NCBI RefSeq assembly: GCF_014699035.1
Contig: NZ_JACXAA010000003.1
Location: 186,001 to 250,000, forward strand
DNA length: 64,000 nt
Reading direction: 5' to 3'
From: Spirosoma validum
Lineage (GTDB): Bacteria; Bacteroidota; Bacteroidia; Cytophagales; Spirosomataceae
In this document: positions 50,284 through 59,266 of the stretch, one piece after another
Numbering within the stretch: the stretch's first letter is position 1
Layout: the number at the start of each line of letters is the position of its first letter
Made by a program: the position numbers and the translations under genes
The notes under the pieces: generated by a model
What the model was told of the DNA's origin: nothing
Seen by the model: the letters and a program-made list of their open reading frames with translations, nothing else
The model's database searches: none

Positions 50284-53200
50284 TTAGAATTTCAGATTTA
50301 CGTTAACGCCATAGCTGCGCGTTGTTGGCAGCGAGTGGGTTTCAATGCCCTGAATGTTATCGGAGGCACCCGCCAACGCTTCGGGATCAAGATTGTCTAC
50401 GTATTTTTTGATTAGCAGTACGTTATTGCAAATGGCTGAAACGTTCAAGCCTTTGATAAACGACTTATTAACAAACCGCGAGAGGTCGTAACCAATCGAT
50501 AAGGCCCGCCAGCGCACAAAACTGGCGTTGTAAACAAATCGCTCGGTATTGTTGGTACTGCGGTAGCTGGAGTAAAAATCTTCGGCTTCAACCCGGGTCG
50601 TGTTAGGTGTATACTCTGTACCTCCCGATGCGTTCTTCACTTCGTTTACGCCATCAAACAGGACACCCCCTTCCCGGCCAACTAACGATTCCTGCGACAA
50701 ACCATGCCGGAGGAAGTTCAGATTCGAGTTGGAAAGCAGCTTATGACCGGCTTTAAAGTCAATTTGCGCGAAGACGCGGAAACCCTTGTACGTAAAGGTG
50801 TTTAACCAACCACCCGTGTATTTTGGGATTGCCGTGCCAAAGGTGGTAATATCGCCAGCCACGGGTTTGCCAGCCGCGGTAATGATACGTCCCTGTGGAT
50901 CACGCTTGTAGGCAATACCCCGCAACGAAGCCATTGGTAAACCGACTTCATGCCAGACTTCGCCAAAGAAATCGCCCTGACCGACTTTAAGCCGTTGCTG
51001 ACCATTGGCTAGTTCGAGTACTTTGCTTTCGTTGTACGTTACGTTGAAAGTCGTCTCCCAGGTAAGATTGTTATTTTTAACAGGCACCAGCGTTAACAGC
51101 ATTTCAACACCCTGGTTACGTAAGCGACCCACGTTTACTTTGGTTTTGTCGTAGCCTGAAGCCGTCGAAATATCAACATTCAGGATTTCGTCTACTGTGT
51201 TTTTCTGATAGACAGCCAGGTCCAGATTGATACGACTGTTCAGCGCTCGTAATTCGAGACCAACTTCGGCTTCTTTGATTTTAAGCGGACGCAGGTTGGC
51301 GTTCGGACTGGTATTGGTTGTGATGAACCCCAACCCCTGACCCTGCAACGTATTGGCATTTAGTCCGTAGAACAGCGCATTTTGGTAAGGATCGGTGTCG
51401 CCCCCGACCACGGCATAGGCTGCTCTAACTTTAGCGTAGTTCAACCAGGTCGGGCGGGTTTTAAGCGCGTCACTTAATACCAAACTTCCGCTAACAGAGG
51501 GGTAGAGGTAACTGGATTGAGCGAGTGTCGAAAACCAGTCGTTCCGGGCTGTTACGTTGACAAACAGAAAATTCTTGAACGAGAATTCAGAGGCTCCATA
51601 TAACGAATTAACCTGTTTGCGGCTATAAGCGTACTGCGGGTCCTTAGCCTGACCATTCTGAATCGTGTATAGACCCCGGATATAGAAGTTTGTGGCTGAT
51701 GCATTGTTGTTCGTATAGATCTGCTGCAACTGATTGCCACCCAGCGTTAGGTCGATTCCAAAATTACCGAACGTACGGTTAGCACCCAGCAGGAAGTCCA
51801 GATTCCGTTCCCGGAACGTAATCACTTCCTGATAATAGTAGCCATTGAAACCCGTTGCAGCTGCTGATAAAGAGCGAGTGCCGGTAGGTCTGTTGAAATC
51901 ATACGGTCGCGTGTAATAATCCTGCCCGATACGGCCCTGAACATACAACCAGTCATTGAACTGATACCGTAGCGAGGCATTGCCAAACAGTCGATCACGA
52001 CGTACGTTTTCCGCGCGGTCATAGGCTACCCAATACGGATTGTTCCGATTCGTAAACCGTGATGTTGCTAGTTCATTACCATTGGCATCGTAGCGATTAT
52101 CCCGCAACGTATACATATCGACTGTTGTGGCCGTGGTATAGACCGTCGTATTCGCGTTCAGATCCTGCAACCCAATCTGGGGTGGATTGTGGTTATACTC
52201 ATTAGAGTAGTTGGCGTTTACCTGGGCTGAAAACTTAGGGGTGAAATTGTAATTCAGACCAACATTGAAAATTTTCTTGTGGAAATCAGAGTTCGGAATT
52301 ATAGCGTTGGCGTCCGTATTCGAAAACGAGATCCGAAACCCACCCTTGTCACTGCCACCCGACAGCGCTACCGTGTTCGTGAACGTACTGCCTGTGCGAT
52401 AGAACTTCTTGATCCGGTCGCGACTGGCTTCGTAAGGACGCATAACTCCGTCGAACTGGTACGTTGGTTTGCCATCGATTCGCTCCCCGAAACTGAAAAC
52501 CCCCGAACTCTGGGCCTCGCCAACCGTTGTAGGGCGTTTGCCGAATTCACCCTGTCCGTATTCGTACTGGAAATCGGTGTAATCCAGCGCCTGATCGGCC
52601 GTGAAATTCGAGTTCACTTCGACACCAATGCCTGCGTTCCGACGACCGGTTTTGGTCGTAATGACGATAGCGCCATCCTTTGCCCGGAAGCCGTAAAGGG
52701 CAGCCGCTGTCGATCCTTTCAAAACGGTCATAGTTTCAATATCGTCCTGGTTAACACTCTGTAAGCCATCGCCCCCATCCGCAGCTGATCCGCTCCGGTT
52801 TGCTGTGCCATCTGTATCGCCCTGCCGACTCGAGAAATTAGAGTTATTGATGGGAACGCCATTTACGATAATAAGCGGAGAATTATCGCCTTTAAACGAC
52901 GATTGCCCCCGAATCCGAATTTTGGCCGTGCCTCCTGGGCCACCCGTTGGTGCTGTAACGTTTACGCCCGCTATTTTGCCCTGCAAACTGTTGCCCAGGT
53001 TAGTTGTCCGGTTAACCGTAATCTGCTCTGTATTGACAGTTGCTGTAGCATAGCCCAGCTTTTTCGATTCCTTTTTGATTCCCAGAGCCGTAACGACAAT
53101 TTCGTTAAGGTTCTGAGCCGACTCCTGGAGTGTAACCGTTATTTGTGTCTGGTTTCCCAGAGTAACGTCCTGACCACTAAAGCCAATGGCACTAATAACC

Positions 53201-53433
53201 AGTACTGCGTTGGCCGGGGCGGCAATGGCGAAATTACCTTCTGCATCGGTTGTGGTACCACTCGTTGAGTTACGTAGCAGAACGGTTGCTCCCGGAATGG
53301 CTTTCTGGTCGGCGCCAGAAATGACCTTACCCGTGACCCGACGGTCCTGAGCTTGAGCAACCTGTGTAATCAGGAAAGCAATCCAGAGCAATACGCTACA
53401 GATGCTGACCTTCGTTTGTACAGCGTGTTTCAT
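50284..53433 (-). CDS. SusC/RagA-family TonB-dependent transporter
   Basis: A 1049-residue outer-membrane protein. After a signal peptide (about 1-29) comes a carboxypeptidase-regulatory-like domain (about 32-108: VTGKVISGADQKAIPGATV), a TonB box region, the plug with LNEIVVTALGIKKESKKLGYA, GVNVTAPTGGPGGTAKIRIRG and VLKGSTAAALYGFRAKDGAI, and a 22-stranded barrel ending VNVNLKF. SusC imports glycans or peptides with energy from TonB. It leads the leftward susCD operon; the 424 bases upstream (53434-53857) separate it from the PhyH gene. Confidence 0.94.
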   Translation of the reverse strand: MKHAVQTKVSICSVLLWIAFLITQVAQAQDRRVTGKVISGADQKAIPGATVLLRNSTSGTTTDAEGNFAIAAPANAVLVISAIGFSGQDVTLGNQTQITVTLQESAQNLNEIVVTALGIKKESKKLGYATATVNTEQITVNRTTNLGNSLQGKIAGVNVTAPTGGPGGTAKIRIRGQSSFKGDNSPLIIVNGVPINNSNFSSRQGDTDGTANRSGSAADGGDGLQSVNQDDIETMTVLKGSTAAALYGFRAKDGAIVITTKTGRRNAGIGVEVNSNFTADQALDYTDFQYEYGQGEFGKRPTTVGEAQSSGVFSFGERIDGKPTYQFDGVMRPYEASRDRIKKFYRTGSTFTNTVALSGGSDKGGFRISFSNTDANAIIPNSDFHKKIFNVGLNYNFTPKFSAQVNANYSNEYNHNPPQIGLQDLNANTTVYTTATTVDMYTLRDNRYDANGNELATSRFTNRNNPYWVAYDRAENVRRDRLFGNASLRYQFNDWLYVQGRIGQDYYTRPYDFNRPTGTRSLSAAATGFNGYYYQEVITFRERNLDFLLGANRTFGNFGIDLTLGGNQLQQIYTNNNASATNFYIRGLYTIQNGQAKDPQYAYSRKQVNSLYGASEFSFKNFLFVNVTARNDWFSTLAQSSYLYPSVSGSLVLSDALKTRPTWLNYAKVRAAYAVVGGDTDPYQNALFYGLNANTLQGQGLGFITTNTSPNANLRPLKIKEAEVGLELRALNSRINLDLAVYQKNTVDEILNVDISTASGYDKTKVNVGRLRNQGVEMLLTLVPVKNNNLTWETTFNVTYNESKVLELANGQQRLKVGQGDFFGEVWHEVGLPMASLRGIAYKRDPQGRIITAAGKPVAGDITTFGTAIPKYTGGWLNTFTYKGFRVFAQIDFKAGHKLLSNSNLNFLRHGLSQESLVGREGGVLFDGVNEVKNASGGTEYTPNTTRVEAEDFYSSYRSTNNTERFVYNASFVRWRALSIGYDLSRFVNKSFIKGLNVSAICNNVLLIKKYVDNLDPEALAGASDNIQGIETHSLPTTRSYGVNVNLKF

Positions 53434-53857
53434 GAAGGATAGAAAATTGAGTTATTAATCGAATAAGACAAAATGTTCTGCTTTAATTGAAAAAATACAA
53501 AAGCCCGAAATTAAGCGTATCTACTACTTTTTGCACAAACGCATGAAAAAATTTGGAAAAGTGAAACTCACTAATCACCTTTGCCTATCAATCTAAAAGA
53601 GTATATCATTTCATCTTATTCTTCGTATGAAATCTGATCAACAACCAGCAATTTTTGAGCATCGAAATGCTTACGTTGTCTCCTTCGTCATGCCTACGAT
53701 GATGAATAGATGTTGTTGAATTTGCTTCCAGAATAAGTTATTAGCCTAGTTCTTTCTGAATCCACTTGTCAGGCAAACACCATGTTTGCTTTTTTATAAA
53801 AAAAAATACTATACTTAATCTGTATAGTAAATGTATTAAACCTTAATTCTTACGTCA
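53434..53857. other. Intergenic region between susC and phyH-like gene
   Basis: This 424-base divergent stretch holds the palindrome at 53807-53829 near the right end. I see no gene and no consensus promoter for susC; both flanking genes must be read from here. Confidence 0.5.
53807..53829. promoter_or_regulatory. Palindromic operator candidate before the PhyH gene
   Basis: TACTATAC, seven bases, GTATAGTA forms a perfect 8-base inverted repeat, ending 28 bases before the ATG at 53858. Such a palindrome suits a dimeric helix-turn-helix regulator. No regulator gene is adjacent. Confidence 0.55.
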
Positions 53858-54676
53858 ATGGTACTTACTAAAAATCCGGTTGCCGTTCAATCTTCTTTCG
53901 CGTTAACAGCTGAGCAAACGGCTTTCTTTGATAAAAACGGCTTCCTCCACATCAAAAACTTTGTTGATCGCGACGTAGTAAAACTTTTTCTGCGGGAACT
54001 GCAGCGTGTCGAAGCCAATTGGATTGCCGAAAAAGTCGATAAGATCAACGGTATACCCATCAAATTTGGGCGTGATGAAAATGGCCAGTTGATTGTGCAA
54101 CGCTTCGCTTTTGCCTCCCTGTTCAGCCCGGCGCTGCATGAGTTTTTGCAGGATGAGCGGCTCAAAGCGCTGACTCCACTATTGCAACCTTATAACGGAC
54201 GTATCGGCGAAGAAGAAAAGGACGGTTTAGTTGTGAACCACTACGTCCGCACACCAGAGAGTAATTTTTCCCGTATGGGCTGGCACACCGATAGCCCGCG
54301 CGATTTGTTCCTGGGACAACGTATCCGGCCCATGCTCAACGTGGGTTTGCATCTGGACGATTGCCCAATGACTAATGGTGGATTACGAGTCTTGCCCGGC
54401 ACGCATAAGCAAAATACACTGCTAACGCTCTTCCGTAAACGTCAATTTATTGATCACCGACCCGATCCCCGCGAAGTCGGGTTCGACATCGAAGCGGGCG
54501 ACCTGACCATTCACAACGGTAGTTTGTGGCACCGGGTCGAACAGTCGCCGAATCTGGGTGCTGAAAGTCGTCGTCGGGTGATGTATATCCCGCTTGTTAC
54601 GGGCGAATATCAGCCTAAGAACGCAGCCAGTAAAACGCCATTTTATCATCGATTAGGCGCTAAAATTCTTCGATAA
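53858..54676 (+). CDS. Phytanoyl-CoA dioxygenase (PhyH)-family protein
   Basis: A 272-residue Fe(II)/2-oxoglutarate oxygenase. The HxD pair is H143/D145 (GWHTDSPRD) and the distal histidine H225 (LWHRVEQSPN); R-rich SRRRVMYIPL beyond it may bind 2-oxoglutarate. The N-terminus AFFDKNGFLHIKNFVD is the common PhyH opening. The substrate is not defined by sequence; family members hydroxylate lipids, amino acids or small metabolites. It is followed after 83 bases by a fatty acid hydroxylase-like gene, so lipid modification is likely. Confidence 0.88.
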   Translation: MVLTKNPVAVQSSFALTAEQTAFFDKNGFLHIKNFVDRDVVKLFLRELQRVEANWIAEKVDKINGIPIKFGRDENGQLIVQRFAFASLFSPALHEFLQDERLKALTPLLQPYNGRIGEEEKDGLVVNHYVRTPESNFSRMGWHTDSPRDLFLGQRIRPMLNVGLHLDDCPMTNGGLRVLPGTHKQNTLLTLFRKRQFIDHRPDPREVGFDIEAGDLTIHNGSLWHRVEQSPNLGAESRRRVMYIPLVTGEYQPKNAASKTPFYHRLGAKILR

Positions 54677-54759
54677 TGTATGCTTTACAGCTAACCGTCT
54701 GAGGGTAAACGTATTCAGCCATGAGACGTAATACCTTGCGCTTCTATACTAATTAACTC

Positions 54760-56010
54760 ATGCATTTCAACTGGCTTGCTTTCGCGGTTCCGCTGTTTCT
54801 GTTCTTTATGGGACTGGAATATCTTGTGGCGAAATGGCAGAAGAAAAATTACTTTCATTTCAATAATTCCGTCGCGAATCTCAATGTCGGCATTGCGGAA
54901 CGATTGCTGGACAGTTTTACGGTTGGTATTTTCTATTTCGTCTATAAGTATCTGCATGAGCACTACGCTCTGTTCGAGATTCCAGCGAATGCCTGGGGAT
55001 GGATTGGGTTGTTGATCGCGACGGATTTTGTCTGGTATTGGTATCATCGGCTGGCGCATGAAATTAACGTATTCTGGGCAGTACATGTCGTTCACCACCA
55101 GAGCGAAGATTTTAACTACACCGTATCGGCACGTATCACGGTCTTTCAAGCTGCCGTACGGACGGGATTTTGGGCAATTCTACCGGTTATCGGTTTTCCG
55201 GCCGAAATGATCACCACGATTCTTCTCGTACATGGCTTATACCCATTCTTTATCCATACCCGAACCATTGGCAAATTAGGCTGGCTCGAATACATCCTGG
55301 TTACGCCCTCGCATCACCGGGTTCATCACGCCAGCAATCCGCAGTATCTGGATAAGAACTATGGCGACATGTTTATCATCTGGGACAAACTGTTTGGTAC
55401 GTTCGCCGAAGAGAACGAAGAACCTGTATACGGATTGACGAAGCCACTCGACAGTCACAGCTTTTTGTGGCAACATTTTCATGGCCTGCTTGAAGTGTTG
55501 GTCGCAGCGGGTAGAGCAACGGGCTGGTCGGCGAAACTAGCCATATTGTTTGGAAAACCCGATGCCGTCGATCCAACTATTCGGCAGGAACTGGAAAGCC
55601 GGTTTTTATCGGCCAGCGCCATTGAACGCTCCGCTGCTCACTATAAGAGCCGACGCTTTCGGGGATACGTTGCCGGGCAATTAGCCGCTACGCTAGTGAT
55701 CCTGTTCACACTTCTGTTGTTTGATCAATACGTACCAACTTATCTTCAGTTCTTAACGGCTCTGTTCATATTGCTTACCCTGATCAACTGTGGGGCCTTA
55801 CTCGAGCAACGGCAGTGGGTGCTTTATCTGGAAATTGGTCGGGTAGGGGTGCTTTGGTTGGCTATATATGGTTTATTGGGCGATCCTATACTGATCATAC
55901 TGGGCTACATCGGAGCACTATCACTTTGGGCATATTTCTCGCTTCTGCAGAAACGCTATTTTCAATTGGTTTACGGATTGGGACTACGTTCCGTCGATAA
56001 AAATTTATAG
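54760..56010 (+). CDS. Sterol desaturase/fatty acid hydroxylase-family membrane protein
   Basis: A 416-residue integral membrane protein with about seven or eight hydrophobic helices. The di-iron histidine motifs appear as HRLAHE, HVVHHQSEDFN and HRVHHASNPQ (about 95-205), the HX3-4H/HX2HH pattern of the fatty acid hydroxylase superfamily. It inserts oxygen into lipids such as carotenoids, sphingolipids or sterols. The C-terminal half beyond about 250 is an extra membrane region. It lies between the PhyH gene and the redoxin gene in one rightward series. Confidence 0.85.
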   Translation: MHFNWLAFAVPLFLFFMGLEYLVAKWQKKNYFHFNNSVANLNVGIAERLLDSFTVGIFYFVYKYLHEHYALFEIPANAWGWIGLLIATDFVWYWYHRLAHEINVFWAVHVVHHQSEDFNYTVSARITVFQAAVRTGFWAILPVIGFPAEMITTILLVHGLYPFFIHTRTIGKLGWLEYILVTPSHHRVHHASNPQYLDKNYGDMFIIWDKLFGTFAEENEEPVYGLTKPLDSHSFLWQHFHGLLEVLVAAGRATGWSAKLAILFGKPDAVDPTIRQELESRFLSASAIERSAAHYKSRRFRGYVAGQLAATLVILFTLLLFDQYVPTYLQFLTALFILLTLINCGALLEQRQWVLYLEIGRVGVLWLAIYGLLGDPILIILGYIGALSLWAYFSLLQKRYFQLVYGLGLRSVDKNL

Positions 56011-56022
56011 ACAACAATAAAC

Positions 56023-56649
56023 ATGACACTTGAATTTGAAAATGAACTAGGCGACATTCGAGCCGTTAGCAGTACGCTGGACCGCACCCGAACAGAACGG
56101 ATACGACCGTTGGTAACGGGCGATCCGGCCCCTTTTTTTAGCCTTGCCGGAGCGCCCAATAATTGGCGGGCCTCGGTTTTCGCCCAGAATGGATCTGAGC
56201 GCACTACGTCGGTACTGGATCTGGTCAGCGTCCGGCCTTTAGTCGTTAGTTTTTATTGCCCATGCTGGGGCCGTTATGCCCTGCCTTACCTAAACTCGCT
56301 GGTTCAATTACATCAGAATCTGTTGCTGGCAGGCGCTGATTTGGTGGTTTTCTCAAATGAGTCGCCTAAAACGCTGGAACGGCAGGTAAAGGGTCTGGAT
56401 TTCCGGGTGGCCTACGCTGCAGAGTCAACCGTTGCGCAACGGTTTGGCGTATATAGCGAAGATGATCCTGTTTGGGAACGGGTATCAGGTATTTCTGAGG
56501 AGGCTTTTACGCCGGCACTTTACGTAATCGGTCTGGATCGCCGGATTGCCTACCATTTCTTGGATGAAAATTTTGATCGTCCGCTCGATCAGGATGCTAT
56601 TTTCGATGTTGTTCGTGACCTTAACATTGCTCATTATGAAACGCGCTAA
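56023..56649 (+). CDS. Redoxin/peroxiredoxin-like protein
   Basis: A 208-residue cytosolic protein with the thioredoxin fold of the AhpC/TSA-redoxin group. GDPAPFFSLAG (about 30-40) opens the domain, and VVSFYCPCWGRYALPYLNSL (about 72-92) carries a CPC in place of the usual PxxxTxxC, with NESPKTLERQ and FGVYSEDDP following. It may reduce peroxides or act as a disulfide protein. The gene starts 13 bases after the hydroxylase gene and its last 14 bases overlap the DUF1684 gene. Confidence 0.75.
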   Translation: MTLEFENELGDIRAVSSTLDRTRTERIRPLVTGDPAPFFSLAGAPNNWRASVFAQNGSERTTSVLDLVSVRPLVVSFYCPCWGRYALPYLNSLVQLHQNLLLAGADLVVFSNESPKTLERQVKGLDFRVAYAAESTVAQRFGVYSEDDPVWERVSGISEEAFTPALYVIGLDRRIAYHFLDENFDRPLDQDAIFDVVRDLNIAHYETR

Positions 56650-57568
56650 ACGATCTCCGAAGGCATTGAATCCGTACTCAAGCTGTTTTTTCGGCTTATG
56701 GCTACTGACCATGATATCGATTGTAGGCTTTCGACAAATCGCCGACAGTCCAGCCTACAAAGCACAGATTGAGGAATGGCATCAAAAGCGCGTAAACTCA
56801 CTTAAAAGCGAAAACGGCTGGCTGAATCTGGCGGGTTTATTCTGGCTAAAGGAAGGTAAAAATTCGTTGGGACGGGGTTCCGATTTCGACGTACCGTTTC
56901 CTGCAGCTAATGCTTCGACTGAGCTGGGCGTGCTTGAGCTAAATAACGGTGAAGTTCGTTTTGAGCCGAAGTTTGGCGCTGACGTATCGGTCGATGGAAA
57001 GTCCGTAACGGAACCGTTAGTCGTTTTCTCGGCTGACAATAAGCCAGCGGTTTTGGCTAATGGATCATTGCGGTGGGTAACTATTAAACGGGGTGACAAA
57101 TACGGCATCCGGCTACGCGATCTGGACAGTCCGTTGCTGAAAGAATTTCATTCGATCGACCGCTTTCCCGTTGACGAAAGCTGGCGGATCAAAGCGAAAC
57201 TGGAAAAACCCAGTACGCCCAAAATCATTCCGATCATAAACGTATTGGGCCAGGTGACGCAGACGCCATTAGTGGGTACACTTGTTTTTGAGAAAGGCGG
57301 GAAAACGTATCGTTTGGATGCGGTTGGTGAAGAGGAAAAGCTATTCATTCTGTTCGGTGATCCTACCAATGCCCACAATACGTATGGCGCTGGTCGATTT
57401 CTGTACGCTGACAAAGCCGATTCAGAGGGCGTAACGACGCTCGATTTTAATCAGGCGATTAACCCGCCCTGCGCTTTCACTACGTATGCCACCTGTCCAT
57501 TACCGCCGAAGCAAAACAAACTAACGCTTGCCGTTACAGCCGGAGAGAAACGTTACGGTGATCATTAA
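56636..57568 (+). CDS. DUF1684-family exported protein
   Basis: I start at ATG 56636 (MKRAKRSPKALNPYSSC), overlapping the previous gene by 14 bases; 310 residues. A hydrophobic segment near 14-34 serves as signal or anchor. The DUF1684 pattern follows: AQIEEWHQKRVNSLKSENGWLNLAGLFWLKEG, GADVSVDG, and the conserved end NPPCAFTTYATCPLPPKQNKLTLAVTAGEK. The function of the family is not known. Coupled translation with the redoxin is likely. Confidence 0.88.
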   Translation: MKRAKRSPKALNPYSSCFFGLWLLTMISIVGFRQIADSPAYKAQIEEWHQKRVNSLKSENGWLNLAGLFWLKEGKNSLGRGSDFDVPFPAANASTELGVLELNNGEVRFEPKFGADVSVDGKSVTEPLVVFSADNKPAVLANGSLRWVTIKRGDKYGIRLRDLDSPLLKEFHSIDRFPVDESWRIKAKLEKPSTPKIIPIINVLGQVTQTPLVGTLVFEKGGKTYRLDAVGEEEKLFILFGDPTNAHNTYGAGRFLYADKADSEGVTTLDFNQAINPPCAFTTYATCPLPPKQNKLTLAVTAGEKRYGDH

Positions 57569-57585
57569 GACGAGGGAAGTTTCTC

Positions 57586-57864
57586 ATGCAGAGCGAACGA
57601 AATCATGACGGAGCGGCTTCTTTTCAGCGTTTATCCTATCAGGAACAGTTAAATCTTGTCTGGCAGCGTGGCGTACTGCTCGAAGCCCGGCGACTGCCGG
57701 GCTTTTGGCTGCATCTGTATGCAGTCAATTCTTTTTTTGTAGAAACCTGGGTCTGCCAGCGTCGGTATGACGTTACGTTAGTACGTTTACTAGGCGATAC
57801 GAATGAACTGGAACCGTATCTTGATAAAATTTTACTGGGTAACGTACTGCCAGATTACTTATAA
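57586..57864 (+). CDS. Small protein of unknown function, 92 residues
   Basis: No family recognised. The 92-residue protein has no signal or membrane segment; it includes RRLPGFWLHLYAVNSFFVETWVCQRRYDVTLVRLLGDTNELEPYLDKI. The aromatic-rich centre hints at a compact fold. It begins 17 bases after the DUF1684 gene and precedes the aminotransferase gene by 44 bases, so it belongs to the rightward series. Confidence 0.65.
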   Translation: MQSERNHDGAASFQRLSYQEQLNLVWQRGVLLEARRLPGFWLHLYAVNSFFVETWVCQRRYDVTLVRLLGDTNELEPYLDKILLGNVLPDYL

Positions 57865-57908
57865 GCTATTCTTTTGCGCCGGTTGTAACCCGACGAATTC
57901 AGATCATA

Positions 57909-59081
57909 ATGCATAAAATAATACCTACTTTATCAACAACAGGCCTTTCGTCAAAGCTCCCCAACGTTGGCACGACCATTTTCACGGTTATGTCGAAACT
58001 GGCTACCGAGACGGGAGCGATTAATCTGTCGCAGGGATTTCCGGGTTTTGATTGTTCGCCCGAATTAGTGTCGCTGGTTGAGTACTATTTACGGAATGGG
58101 TTTAACCAGTACGCGCCGATGACGGGTGTTCCTGCATTGCGCGAATCGCTGGCGCAGAAAACATTTGAGCAGTATAACGTAGCGTATGATCCAGACACAG
58201 AAGTAACCGTTACGTCGGGTGCGACCGAAGCCATTTTCGCGGCTCTTACAGCGGTGATCCGTCCCGGTGATGAGGTACTCGTCTTTGAACCAGCCTACGA
58301 TAGCTACGTACCTGCTATCGAATTGAACGGCGGAGTTCCCATTTACGTAACGCTGACACCACCGGATTACGCCATCGACTGGCAACGGGTTGCCGAAAAA
58401 ATTACCGATAAGACCCGGTTAGTTCTGGTCAATACACCCCATAATCCCACGGGGCACGTCTGGACACGTAACGACCTGAATCAACTGGCCGACCTCATCC
58501 GCGACCGCGATATCTGGATTGTCAGCGATGAGGTTTATGAGCACATCCTGTTCGATGGACGGGTTCACCATTCGCTGATGACCCATCCCGAATTGCAGGA
58601 GCGGACGTTCGTCGTGGGATCATTCGGGAAAACCTTTCACGTCACTGGCTGGAAAATCGGCTACTGCCTGGCCCCAATGGAACTGACAACCGAATTTCGG
58701 AAGATTCACCAGTATTTAACCTTTAGTACCGTTACACCGATTCAGTACGCTCTGGCCGATTACCTGAAACAACCGGATCACTATCGGAAACTGCCCGATT
58801 TCTACCAGCGTAAGCGCGATTTGTTTCTGGACGGTCTGCGCGGCTCCCGCTTTACGTTCACGCCCGCCGAAGGCAGTTTCTTCCAGACGGTTTCCTATGC
58901 CGCCATCACCGACGAGCCGGACTATGATCTGGCAATACGTCTGACCAAAGAAATTGGCGTAGCATCCATTCCGGTTTCAGTGTTTTACAATCGAAAAAAC
59001 GACTACCAGATCCTTCGTTTCTGCTTTGCCAAAGACGACGCCATTTTGCAGGAAGCTGCCGAGCGGCTGAGTCGATTATAA
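57909..59081 (+). CDS. Methionine aminotransferase (class I/II, PLP)
   Basis: A 390-residue fold-type I aminotransferase, cytosolic. KLPNVGTTIFTVMSKLATETGAINLSQGFPGF is the family opening, followed by GATEAIFAALTAVIRPGDEV, NTPHNPTGHVW, DEVYEHILFDG and the PLP lysine in SFGKTFHVTGWKIGY. This set is closest to E. coli YbdL and the kynurenine aminotransferase group, which transaminate methionine. It may serve methionine salvage, fitting metH elsewhere in the window only loosely. Ends at a large inverted repeat. Confidence 0.85.
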   Translation: MHKIIPTLSTTGLSSKLPNVGTTIFTVMSKLATETGAINLSQGFPGFDCSPELVSLVEYYLRNGFNQYAPMTGVPALRESLAQKTFEQYNVAYDPDTEVTVTSGATEAIFAALTAVIRPGDEVLVFEPAYDSYVPAIELNGGVPIYVTLTPPDYAIDWQRVAEKITDKTRLVLVNTPHNPTGHVWTRNDLNQLADLIRDRDIWIVSDEVYEHILFDGRVHHSLMTHPELQERTFVVGSFGKTFHVTGWKIGYCLAPMELTTEFRKIHQYLTFSTVTPIQYALADYLKQPDHYRKLPDFYQRKRDLFLDGLRGSRFTFTPAEGSFFQTVSYAAITDEPDYDLAIRLTKEIGVASIPVSVFYNRKNDYQILRFCFAKDDAILQEAAERLSRL

Positions 59082-59084
59082 GTT

Positions 59085-59156
59085 GCACTGGTACCACGGA
59101 CTTCAGTCCGTTTTTGAGTGAGTCTAAAAACGGACTGAAGTCCGTGGTACCAGTGC
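59085..59156. terminator. 31-base perfect inverted repeat after the aminotransferase gene
   Basis: Arms 59085-59115 and 59126-59156 are exact reverse complements around a 10-base loop. Each arm contains GGACTTCAGTCC, a hairpin in itself, and the arms carry T and A runs at the loop side. It starts four bases after the aminotransferase stop codon and shares its core with 901-916. Confidence 0.85.
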
Positions 59157-59266
59157 GGCCGACCGTTGTACCTTATCATTTGCTGTTTATCGAACCTAAT
59201 ACAGCCTACTTTACGTTTTCTAGATAGATTCGTTTAGTTTTCGTTGCTCCCCGCTTTTAATACCTT

